Source of the DNA: Polaribacter sp. SA4-10
Lineage (GTDB): Bacteria; Bacteroidota; Bacteroidia; Flavobacteriales; Flavobacteriaceae
Length of the DNA stretch: 64,000 bases
Direction of reading: 5' to 3'
Assembly: GCF_002163835.1 (NCBI RefSeq)
Contig: NZ_CP019331.1
Location: forward strand, 1-64,000
A program made the position numbers and the translations under genes. Position 1 is the stretch's first letter, and the number at the start of each line of letters is the position of its first letter. Under the pieces are notes generated by a model. It was not told the DNA's origin. It ran no database searches and worked only from the letters and a program-made list of their open reading frames with translations. Shown one piece after another: positions 8,707 to 16,002 of the stretch.

Positions 8707-9597
8707 TTATTGAAACTCTTTTGGCACTTTGTCTCTGTGCTTAAAACGCTTATGAGACCATAAATACAGTTCTGGTTGCATTTTTATATTTTCTTCTGTG
8801 AGGGTCAAATATTGGTCAGTTATTTTATAGTTATCAAACTCTTTGGGCTTATCTGTTATTAGCTGAAATTCTGTTTCATAATAGCCTCTTTTAATTTTTC
8901 TGGTTACATAGTTAATAACAACTAAATCAAACCTTTTAGATAACATTTCTGCACCAGTATGAATAGGAACTTTTATGCCAAAAAACTCTTTCCAATAATA
9001 CGTTTTATGAGGTTGTGGAGATTGGTCACTTAATAAAATATAGGCTCCTTGTTTTTTATTGTTAAAATTTTGCTGCATACCTCTAACAGTATCTGAAGTT
9101 TTATAACCATTTATTCCGAATTTTTCTCTAGATTCTCTAACAGCCTTTTCAAAATACTTGTTATTTAGTTTTGTATAAGCGCCATAAACTGGTAAATCTA
9201 ATACTAAAGATAAACTTATAGACCATTCCCAATTTGCTTGATGTGCTCCAACTAAAGCAATATTTCTTCCTTGCTTAGCAAACTCATTAACCAGTTCTGG
9301 GTTTCTGTATTTATAACGTTTTAAAATTTCTTTTTCAGAGATAGAAAAAGCTTTTACACTTTCCATAAATAAATCTGTAAAATGTTTAAAAAATTTCTTA
9401 GAAATTAGTTTTAGCTCTTCATCAGATTTTTCTGGAAAAGAAAGTTTTAAATTATCAAAGACAACTTTTTTTCTATATCCAAATACGTAGTAGATTAAGA
9501 AATAAAAAAAGTCAGATTTTATATATAAAATCCTCATTGGAAGTCTAGAAAATATCCAGATAAAGGGATAGGTAAGCGCGAAAACTACAAATGCCAT
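8707..9597 (-). CDS. Lipid A biosynthesis acyltransferase (LpxL/HtrB family)
   Basis: Inner-membrane acyltransferase that adds a secondary acyl chain to a lipid A precursor, using acyl-ACP. The 296-aa protein has an N-terminal hydrophobic anchor and the catalytic H-x4-E motif (H119 to E124 in GAHQANWEW). LSDQSP near residue 193 and the C-terminal YLWSHKRFKHR match the family. The stop codon touches the end of the convergent aminotransferase gene. Bacteroidota lipid A is often penta- or tetra-acylated, so which position it acylates cannot be told from sequence. Confidence 0.9.
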   Translation of the reverse strand: MAFVVFALTYPFIWIFSRLPMRILYIKSDFFYFLIYYVFGYRKKVVFDNLKLSFPEKSDEELKLISKKFFKHFTDLFMESVKAFSISEKEILKRYKYRNPELVNEFAKQGRNIALVGAHQANWEWSISLSLVLDLPVYGAYTKLNNKYFEKAVRESREKFGINGYKTSDTVRGMQQNFNNKKQGAYILLSDQSPQPHKTYYWKEFFGIKVPIHTGAEMLSKRFDLVVINYVTRKIKRGYYETEFQLITDKPKEFDNYKITDQYLTLTEENIKMQPELYLWSHKRFKHRDKVPKEFQ

Positions 9598-9683
9598 ATA
9601 GTTGTTTTTAGTGATGCAAATATCGTATATAAATTTAAAATGTAATCGTATTACTAAACTGTTTTTTTTGTTATGTTTGTTAG

Positions 9684-10340
9684 ATGATAGAAAATATTAA
9701 TCAAGCAGTTTTAATAATAATTATAGCCAATGTATTGGTTTCTATGAAAGGGTTTAATGATTATTCTTTTTTGGATACCTATAAGTTTCAAGTAAGTAAA
9801 ATTTTATCAGGGGAAAAGTTAAGAGCAATTACCTCTGGTTTTTTACATGTAGATTGGATGCATCTTGGTTTTAATATGTATGCTTTATATTTATTTGGAA
9901 ATATTGTTGCTTCAATTTTAGGGATTCCAGATTTTTTAATCATCTATTTTGGAAGCTTATTAGCAGGTAGTTTGTTTACTTTATATTACCATAAAAAAGA
10001 ACCTTATTATAGTTCTGTAGGAGCTTCAGGGGCCGTTTCAGGTATTATTTATGCTTCTATTTTATTATATCCAGAAATGGAGCTTTATCTCTTTTTTATT
10101 CCAATACCTATTCCTGGTTATATTTTTGGTGTAGGGTATTTACTATATTCTATTTATGGTATGAAAAAGCAATTAGGAAACGTTGGTCATGCAGCCCATT
10201 TAGGAGGAGCAATGGGCGGTTTTATATTTACATTATTATTAAACCCAATGGTATTTTCTAATAATAAAATGTTGGTTATAATTTTAGCAATACCCATTAT
10301 TTTATTACTGCTTTTTGGCGATAAATTGAAAAGTATATAA
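9684..10340 (+). CDS. Rhomboid family intramembrane serine protease
   Basis: A 218-aa polytopic protein that cleaves substrates within the membrane. The catalytic dyad is visible: Ser115 in GASGAVSG and His172 in AHLGG. The helix-2 motif H60-x3-N64 (HLGFNMYALYLFG), which helps form the oxyanion site, is intact. About six membrane helices fill the sequence with little extra domain. A TATGTTTG -7-like element at 9672-9679 is only 5 bases upstream of the ATG, so either the transcript is almost leaderless or this match is chance. Substrates are unknown. Confidence 0.92.
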   Translation: MIENINQAVLIIIIANVLVSMKGFNDYSFLDTYKFQVSKILSGEKLRAITSGFLHVDWMHLGFNMYALYLFGNIVASILGIPDFLIIYFGSLLAGSLFTLYYHKKEPYYSSVGASGAVSGIIYASILLYPEMELYLFFIPIPIPGYIFGVGYLLYSIYGMKKQLGNVGHAAHLGGAMGGFIFTLLLNPMVFSNNKMLVIILAIPIILLLLFGDKLKSI

Positions 10341-10342
10341 AT

Positions 10343-10378
10343 AAAAAAAACCGAAACAAATTGTTTCGGTTTTTTTTG
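10343..10378. terminator. Bidirectional terminator between rhomboid gene and tRNA-Gly
   Basis: Stem CCGAAACA / TGTTTCGG flanked by A8 on the left and T8 on the right, so it works in both directions. It ends one base from the 3' end of the opposite-strand tRNA and probably serves both transcripts. Confidence 0.88.
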
Positions 10379-10451
10379 AGCGAAAGACCAGGTTCGAACT
10401 GGCGACATTCAGCTTGGAAGGCTGACGCTCTACCAACTGAGCTACTTTCGC
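10379..10451 (-). tRNA. tRNA-Gly (anticodon TCC)
   Basis: The reverse strand folds as a full cloverleaf of 73 bases. The acceptor stem is GCGAAAG / CTTTCGC, the D arm GCTCAGTTGGTAGAGC, the anticodon stem TCAGC / GCTGA with loop CTTCCAA, and the T loop TTCGAAC. The loop puts TCC at positions 34-36, giving glycine. The discriminator base is T, as expected for tRNA-Gly, and CCA is not encoded. This fits the CCA-adding enzyme encoded at 38430. Confidence 0.96.
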
Positions 10452-10514
10452 GTGGTAAAGAGCTGCAAATATAATATCATTTTTTAGTTCTACAACAATT
10501 TTTTCATGAAAAAA

Positions 10515-10961
10515 TTAATAAAATTTTTCATCATCTCTTAGCACTTTTAAAAAGTGAAATCCGTAAATATTATAGCCTTCATTATAATAAAATTTATGAG
10601 ATTTTGGGTTGCTCAGATATGCATTTAGTTCAATTGCTTCGCAACCATTATTTTTTACATGTTTATCAATCCATCTAAAAAATTGTTTACCAAGGTTTTG
10701 TCCGCGAAAATTATCATCTATAATTACATGATCTGGCTCTGCAGATTTTCCAATATAATGTCTTGTTGTATACCAAAGACCAGTAATGCCAACTAAGGTG
10801 CCATCAACAAACATGCCTACACATTCATAATTTGTGTGTTCAGACATTTCTAGAACACGTTTTTCAAGTAAATCCTTTGGTGTTTTTTGATTTAATTCTG
10901 ATAAAAGAGGAATTATAGAAAGTATTTCTTCTTTTTTTATAAGCTGAATTGTAGTTGTCAT
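10515..10961 (-). CDS. GNAT family N-acetyltransferase
   Basis: A 148-aa single-domain acetyltransferase that moves an acetyl group from acetyl-CoA to an unknown amine. The acetyl-CoA loop is partly recognisable in DDNFRGQNLGKQFFRWID (R/Q-x-x-G-x pattern), followed by the C-terminal AYLSNPKSHKFYYNEGY typical of GNATs. TATCTTTG on the minus strand (10979-10986) is a plausible -7 element. The gene stands alone between tRNA-Gly and yidC. The substrate cannot be predicted. Confidence 0.85.
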   Translation of the reverse strand: MTTTIQLIKKEEILSIIPLLSELNQKTPKDLLEKRVLEMSEHTNYECVGMFVDGTLVGITGLWYTTRHYIGKSAEPDHVIIDDNFRGQNLGKQFFRWIDKHVKNNGCEAIELNAYLSNPKSHKFYYNEGYNIYGFHFLKVLRDDEKFY

Positions 10962-11098
10962 TACAAAATTATTTTCAGCAAAGATATTGTTTGTATCTTA
11001 ATATTTTAAGTTGAAATAGTGATTTTAACACTGGAATAGCAATGAAAATATATCGTATTGATTCTAACACTATATTAGGACAATAGCTCTCAAACATA

Positions 11099-11134
11099 AA
11101 AAAACCGAAACAACAAAGTTTCGGTTTTTTTTAT
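11099..11134 (-). terminator. Terminator downstream of yidC
   Basis: AAAACCGAAAC / GTTTCGGTTTT stem with A and T runs on the two sides, 24 bases beyond the yidC stop. It resembles the terminator at 10343-10378 in stem sequence. Confidence 0.88.
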
Positions 11135-11157
11135 AATTTACTAGGAAGTGCTACTTG

Positions 11158-13047
11158 CTATTTTTTTCCTTTCTTTTGTTGCGCTTGTTGTTCTTGCGCT
11201 TGTTTCATAGCAGAGTCAATTTTTTGACGGAATTTACTCTTCGTTTTTTCAGGACGTTTTTTGTTTTCTTCTATTTGCGCATGAATTTTATCTTCATCAA
11301 TTACATAGTTTTTAATAACTAACATAATTGCTATCGTTAATAAATTAGATATAAAGTAATACAAACTTAAACTACTTGCATAGTTGTTAAAGAAAAACAA
11401 CATCATAATAGGAGAAAAGTAAATCATATACTTCATCATTTTCCCCATATCTGGCATTCCTTCTTGTGTTGGCGCTTGCATGTTTGCTTGCTGACTTTGG
11501 TTCATCTTCATGTAAAAGAAGATAGCAATAGAAGCTAAAATTGGAAATAAACTTACGTGATCTCCATAGAAAGGAATCTTAAATGGCAATGTAAAGATGG
11601 TATCATAAGAAGATAAATCTGGCGCCCATAAAAAGCTTTCTTGTCTTAACGCTAAGTTTGTTGGAAAGAACTTAAACAATGCAAAGAATACAGGCATTTG
11701 TAATACTGCAGGTATACAGCCAGACATCATACTAACACCAGCTTTTCGCTGAATAGCCATGGTTTCTTGCTGACGCTTCATTGCGTTGTCTTTACCAGGA
11801 TATTTTTCATTTAATGCTGTTAATTCAGGTCTTATCACCTTCATTTTTGCACTAGATAAATAAGATTTATAAACGAGTGGAGACATTATTAAACGAACAA
11901 CAATGGTCATTAAGATAATAATTAATCCGTAGTTTGATAAAAGTCCTTTTAAGAAATTAAATACAGGGTAAAATACAGTTCTGTTTAAGAAACCAAAAAT
12001 TCCCCAACCTAAATCTGCAGTTTCATCTAAACCAGTTCCTTCATACGTCTTTAGTAAATTATAATCACTTGGTCCGTAAAACCATTTCATGTTATAATTT
12101 AATTCTCCGTTTGTTAAAGCTAGAGGAGTTTTTAACTCAAAACGTTTTGTGAATACCGTATCTATTTCTTCATTTTTAACTAAATCTGTAGAAGTAATTG
12201 TTGCGCTATTGAATGGAGTATCACTTAATAAATTTGAACTAAAAAAGTGTTGTTTGTAAGAAACCCAGTTTAAATCATTTATAACTTCAGAATTACCAGG
12301 GCTAATATAATCTACTTCACTATCTGCTTTATAATACAACCAAGAATACATTGTATTCTCTGTTTTTAAACTTTTTTCATGTCTGTAACCATCTAAAGAC
12401 CAATCTAAATTAATTGTATTTGAAGAGTTAATAACACTACTTAAACCTTGAGAACGAATAGAAAAATTAACCATGTAATCTTTTGGTTTCATTTCATATC
12501 TGTATTCTAAAAACTGATTATCAGAAACTTTTAATTTCATAGAAAGAATGTTGTTCTCTCCGTTTTTAGATGTAGAAGCTTCAAAAAATAAATCTTTTGT
12601 ATTTAAAATTCTGTTATCTGTTGTTCCGAAATTGATGTTAAAAGAAGAATTTTTATCTTTTATCATATATAAAGGTAAAGAGTCATGTGTTTTATAATTC
12701 TTAATTAAGGCTTCTACAATTTGTCCTCCTTTATTATCTATGGTTAATTTTACAACGTCGTTTTCTAATACCGTAACACCCTCTTTTCCGTTAATTGCAC
12801 TTTGTGCAAATGCGCCTAATTTATTAGTAAAAGCAACTTGTTTAAGAGAATCGTTCTCAAAAACTGGCTTGTTTACTGTTACCGTATTTTGAGTGTTTGA
12901 AGCTTTTGAAGAATCTGTAATTTGCTCTGTTGTAGTCGTTTCTAGAATTTCTTCATCTGGTTTGTTGGTATTCATCCAGTATAATAAAATACCTCCTAAT
13001 AAAATCATTCCAATAAAGGAAGTAAGATCGAATTTTTTTTGTTCCAT
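11158..13047 (-). CDS. yidC: Membrane protein insertase YidC
   Basis: Inserts and folds inner-membrane proteins, with SecYEG or alone. The 629-aa protein has an N-terminal membrane anchor (residues 10-26), a large periplasmic beta-domain (about 75-350), and the conserved insertase core of five helices from about residue 355. Family signatures include FPVFNFLKGLLSNYGLIIIL, the cytoplasmic loop LNEKYPGKDNAMKRQQE, GCIPAVLQMPVFFALF and a basic C-terminal tail rich in Lys and Gln. It follows pyrG by 139 bases on the same strand; a TACATTTG -7-like element at 13105-13112 suggests its own promoter. Confidence 0.96.
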   Translation of the reverse strand: MEQKKFDLTSFIGMILLGGILLYWMNTNKPDEEILETTTTEQITDSSKASNTQNTVTVNKPVFENDSLKQVAFTNKLGAFAQSAINGKEGVTVLENDVVKLTIDNKGGQIVEALIKNYKTHDSLPLYMIKDKNSSFNINFGTTDNRILNTKDLFFEASTSKNGENNILSMKLKVSDNQFLEYRYEMKPKDYMVNFSIRSQGLSSVINSSNTINLDWSLDGYRHEKSLKTENTMYSWLYYKADSEVDYISPGNSEVINDLNWVSYKQHFFSSNLLSDTPFNSATITSTDLVKNEEIDTVFTKRFELKTPLALTNGELNYNMKWFYGPSDYNLLKTYEGTGLDETADLGWGIFGFLNRTVFYPVFNFLKGLLSNYGLIIILMTIVVRLIMSPLVYKSYLSSAKMKVIRPELTALNEKYPGKDNAMKRQQETMAIQRKAGVSMMSGCIPAVLQMPVFFALFKFFPTNLALRQESFLWAPDLSSYDTIFTLPFKIPFYGDHVSLFPILASIAIFFYMKMNQSQQANMQAPTQEGMPDMGKMMKYMIYFSPIMMLFFFNNYASSLSLYYFISNLLTIAIMLVIKNYVIDEDKIHAQIEENKKRPEKTKSKFRQKIDSAMKQAQEQQAQQKKGKK

Positions 13048-13104
13048 ATTTTTATAGTGTCAATTTGTCGTCTGTTCAAGAAATAATCTTGCTAAAAAAC
13101 GTGA

Positions 13105-13112
13105 CAAATGTA
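13105..13112 (-). promoter_or_regulatory. Possible -7 element of yidC
   Basis: The minus strand reads TACATTTG, a match to TAnnTTTG, 57 bases before the yidC ATG. No TTG was found at the normal spacing, so support is moderate. Confidence 0.4.
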
Positions 13113-13186
13113 ATGAAAAAGCAGTTTTTTTAATGTTTTTACTGCTTTAAAGTTTATATTGTAAGGTATTCCAATTAGTATTCTAG

Positions 13187-14800
13187 TTATTTCTTAGACT
13201 GTTTCAATGCTGCTTTAATAAAATCGACAAATAAAGGGTGAGGTTTTAACACCGTACTTTTATATTCTGGATGATATTGTACACCAATAAACCAAGGATG
13301 AGAAGTTATTTCTACAACTTCAACTAAACCAGTTTTAGGGTTTATTCCTGTAGCTTTCATTCCTGCAGCTTCAATTTGAGATAAATAATCATTATTAAAT
13401 TCAAATCGATGTCTGTGTCTTTCGCTAATTAACTCTTGGTTATATGCTTTATATGCTTTAGAATTTTTATAAATTGTACAATCCCAAGCACCTAAACGCA
13501 TCGTTCCACCTTTTTCTGTAACATTTTTCTGGCTTTCCATTAAGTTAATAACAGGATCTTTTGCGCTTTTATTCATTTCTGTTGAATTCGCACTCTCTAA
13601 GCCTAAAACATTTCTAGCATATTCAATAACAGCCATTTGCATTCCTAAACAAATTCCTAAGAAAGGAATGTTATTTTCTCTTGCATATCTTACAGCTCTA
13701 ATTTTTCCTTCAATACCTCTATCTCCAAAACCAGGCGCCACTAAAATTCCATTTACACCTTTTAGTTTTTTCTCAGCATTTTTAGGAGTCAAGCTTTCTG
13801 AATGTACCCAACGTACTTTTACTTTGGTTTCATGTGTAGAACCTGCATGAATAAAAGCTTCTGTTATAGATTTATAAGAATCATGTAGTTCTATATATTT
13901 ACCAATTAAGGCAATCTCTACTTCATGTTTAGGATTTTTATGTTTTCTTAAAAAGTTATTCCAAACTTTAAGTTCTGGTTCACCTTTAGAAGAAAGCTTT
14001 AATTTATTTAAGACAACAGTATCTAAACCTTGTTCTAACATTAAGTTAGGAACATCGTAAATTGTTTCTGCATCTATAGATTGTATAACGTCTTCTTTTT
14101 TAACATTACAAAATAATGCTAGTTTACGTTTAATATCATCAGAAATTTCATGTTCTGTTCTACACACTAAAATATCTGGACTCACACCACTTTGCATTAA
14201 CATTTTTACAGAGTGCTGTGTAGGTTTTGTTTTTAATTCTCCTGCAGCAGCTAAATAAGGAACTAAAGTTAAATGAATAACAATTGCATTTTCTTGACCT
14301 TTTTCCCATAATAATTGACGAACAGACTCTACATAAGGTAAAGATTCTATATCTCCAACAGTTCCACCAATTTCAGTAATTACAATATCATAATCTCCAG
14401 TTTCTCCTAAAATCTGAATTCTACGCTTAATTTCATCAGTAATATGAGGGATAACTTGAACCGTTTTTCCTAAAAACTCTCCTTTTCGCTCTTTATTTAT
14501 TACAGATTGATAGATTCTACCCGTAGTAACATTGTTAGCTTGACTGGTTGGAATGTTTAAGTAACGCTCATAATGCCCAAGATCTAAATCTGTTTCTGCA
14601 CCATCATCCGTTACATAACATTCTCCGTGTTCATAAGGGTTTAGCGTACCTGGATCTATATTAATATACGGATCTAATTTTTGGATAGTTACAGAAAATC
14701 CTCTTTCTTGCAATAGTTTAGCTAAAGAAGCGGCAATAATTCCTTTTCCTAGTGATGAAGTTACGCCTCCAGTTACAAAAACGTATTTAGTGTTGTGCAT
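13187..14800 (-). CDS. pyrG: CTP synthase
   Basis: Aminates UTP to CTP with ATP and glutamine, the last step of pyrimidine nucleotide synthesis. From the ATG at 14800 the product is 537 aa, the usual length. The N-terminal synthase domain opens with [17 protein letters not shown], and the C-terminal glutamine amidotransferase domain has the nucleophile motif [14 protein letters not shown] and HPEY near the end. The frame stays open for 16 more codons upstream, but the -7 element at 14819-14826 lies inside that stretch, so translation must begin at 14800. CarB and dihydroorotase are also in this window but not linked. Confidence 0.96.
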   Translation of the reverse strand: MHNTKYVFVTGGVTSSLGKGIIAASLAKLLQERGFSVTIQKLDPYINIDPGTLNPYEHGECYVTDDGAETDLDLGHYERYLNIPTSQANNVTTGRIYQSVINKERKGEFLGKTVQVIPHITDEIKRRIQILGETGDYDIVITEIGGTVGDIESLPYVESVRQLLWEKGQENAIVIHLTLVPYLAAAGELKTKPTQHSVKMLMQSGVSPDILVCRTEHEISDDIKRKLALFCNVKKEDVIQSIDAETIYDVPNLMLEQGLDTVVLNKLKLSSKGEPELKVWNNFLRKHKNPKHEVEIALIGKYIELHDSYKSITEAFIHAGSTHETKVKVRWVHSESLTPKNAEKKLKGVNGILVAPGFGDRGIEGKIRAVRYARENNIPFLGICLGMQMAVIEYARNVLGLESANSTEMNKSAKDPVINLMESQKNVTEKGGTMRLGAWDCTIYKNSKAYKAYNQELISERHRHRFEFNNDYLSQIEAAGMKATGINPKTGLVEVVEITSHPWFIGVQYHPEYKSTVLKPHPLFVDFIKAALKQSKK

Positions 14801-14818
14801 GCTATTATTAGGTTTGGG

Positions 14819-14849
14819 CAAAAGTACTAACTCTAAATTTTCTGTCAAA
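14819..14849 (-). promoter_or_regulatory. Promoter of pyrG
   Basis: On the minus strand TTTG (14849-14846), 19 bp, then TACTTTTG (14826-14819). The short leader of about 15 bases excludes the longer upstream reading of pyrG. Confidence 0.72.
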
Positions 14850-14950
14850 TAAAAAGAGGTATTTATTTTTTATAACTTCAAAAGTTACTTCAATTTTAAA
14901 GTTAATATAAGTGGCATGGTTTTGGACGAGACAAAATAAAAAATATAATT

Positions 14951-15607
14951 TTGAAAAAAAAATTACTTTTATTAAGTGTTTTAATGTTATCAAGCTGTGC
15001 TATTATTTTTCCAAAAGTATTTCAACGTAAACCAGCAAATTTTAGTTTAGAGAATTTATGGTTTAATACACAATTAGATTATAATAATAGTTCCCGCTAT
15101 TTACTAAATACGACTCAACTAAACTATAATGCGTTAAATAGCGATGGTTATAATGAACATTTATTAAATTTTTTCTCTAAGAAGGTTGGGCATAATACGT
15201 TGACTAGAGAAAATTATAAAACTACAGATCATAAAGTAATCTTTCCTTTCACAATAGAATATGATCTTACAAAAGAGAATATTGAGCTTTTACAAAAAAC
15301 AACAGATTTAGATTATATTATTTTATCTAAAATATTGATTCCTAATCAAATTAATAATAATCCAAAATATGAATCATTAAAATATAGATCAGGTTTATTA
15401 GCCGGTTCTGTTGTCTTTCTTAAAATTTTTGATATTAAAAATCACAATGTTTTAATAGATATGAGATGTAAAAGTGCTGTTTATGACAAGGAGAACTTTA
15501 ATTTTGATACAAATAGTTATGAAAAAGACACAAAAATATCAACTTATAAAAGTGAAGAACAGTTGGTCAAAAAGTGTTTTAAAAGAATTTTTAGCAGAAT
15601 TGAATAA
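14951..15607 (+). CDS. Putative lipoprotein, function unknown
   Basis: A 218-aa predicted lipoprotein. The leader MKKKLLLLSVLMLSSC ends in a lipobox (LSSC, Cys16), and it starts at a TTG preceded by an A-rich stretch; no in-frame ATG would give this signal. The mature part has no domain I recognise. It stands alone between the divergent pyrG and rpmH, with no terminator visible. Together with the TTG start at 6380 it suggests that weak starts are used for some exported proteins here. Confidence 0.65.
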   Translation: MKKKLLLLSVLMLSSCAIIFPKVFQRKPANFSLENLWFNTQLDYNNSSRYLLNTTQLNYNALNSDGYNEHLLNFFSKKVGHNTLTRENYKTTDHKVIFPFTIEYDLTKENIELLQKTTDLDYIILSKILIPNQINNNPKYESLKYRSGLLAGSVVFLKIFDIKNHNVLIDMRCKSAVYDKENFNFDTNSYEKDTKISTYKSEEQLVKKCFKRIFSRIE

Positions 15608-15632
15608 TTTTTTATTTTTTTTTGAAATAGTG

Positions 15633-15663
15633 TTTGTCAAAAATAAAAACAGTTGTATATTTG
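15633..15663 (+). promoter_or_regulatory. Promoter of rpmH
   Basis: TTTG (15633-15636), 19 bp, TATATTTG (15656-15663), then GCA. It has the same geometry as the glmM, pyrG and SRP RNA promoters. The leader to the rpmH ATG is about 65 bases. Confidence 0.8.
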
Positions 15664-15735
15664 CACACGCTTTTAACAAGGTGAAAATTGTTAAGTAATA
15701 AATATTAATACACAAGACTTTTAAAAATACATATA

Positions 15736-15897
15736 ATGCCGAAAAGAACTTACCAACCATCAAAGAGAAAGAGAAGAAACAAACACGGTTTCAGAGAAAG
15801 AATGGCTTCTGCTAACGGTAGAAAAGTCTTAGCACGTAGAAGAGCAAAAGGAAGAACAAAAGTTTCTGTTTCTTCAGAAACTAGACATAAAAGATAA
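15736..15897 (+). CDS. rpmH: 50S ribosomal protein L34
   Basis: Small, very basic protein of the large ribosomal subunit. The 53-aa product begins [19 protein letters not shown] and continues with [19 protein letters not shown], the canonical L34 sequence. The C-terminal extension ([11 protein letters not shown]) is a few residues longer than in E. coli, as usual in Bacteroidota. It has a strong promoter and its own terminator. The rnpA, dnaA and yidC genes that often neighbour rpmH in other phyla are not adjacent, though yidC is about 2.7 kb away. Confidence 0.96.
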   Translation: MPKRTYQPSKRKRRNKHGFRERMASANGRKVLARRRAKGRTKVSVSSETRHKR

Positions 15898-15920
15898 TGA
15901 TTAACAATTGTTAATATATT

Positions 15921-15953
15921 AGGTGTTACTTTTTTAAGTAACACCTTTTTTTA
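15921..15953 (+). terminator. Terminator of rpmH
   Basis: Perfect 11-bp stem AGGTGTTACTT / AAGTAACACCT with a 4-base loop and a T7 tail, 24 bases after the rpmH stop. Confidence 0.93.
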
Positions 15954-16002
15954 TACCCAAGCACTAACTATTTTTGTAAACTAATATAACACACAACTAG
16001 AC

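Noticed and set aside
9672..9679. Promoter -7 element for the rhomboid gene
   Set aside because: TATGTTTG is only five bases from the ATG and no -33 TTG is at the right distance; recorded as uncertain and not listed as a feature.
14801..14848. N-terminal extension of pyrG by 16 codons
   Set aside because: The promoter -7 element (14819-14826) lies inside it, and normal CTP synthase length is obtained from 14800.
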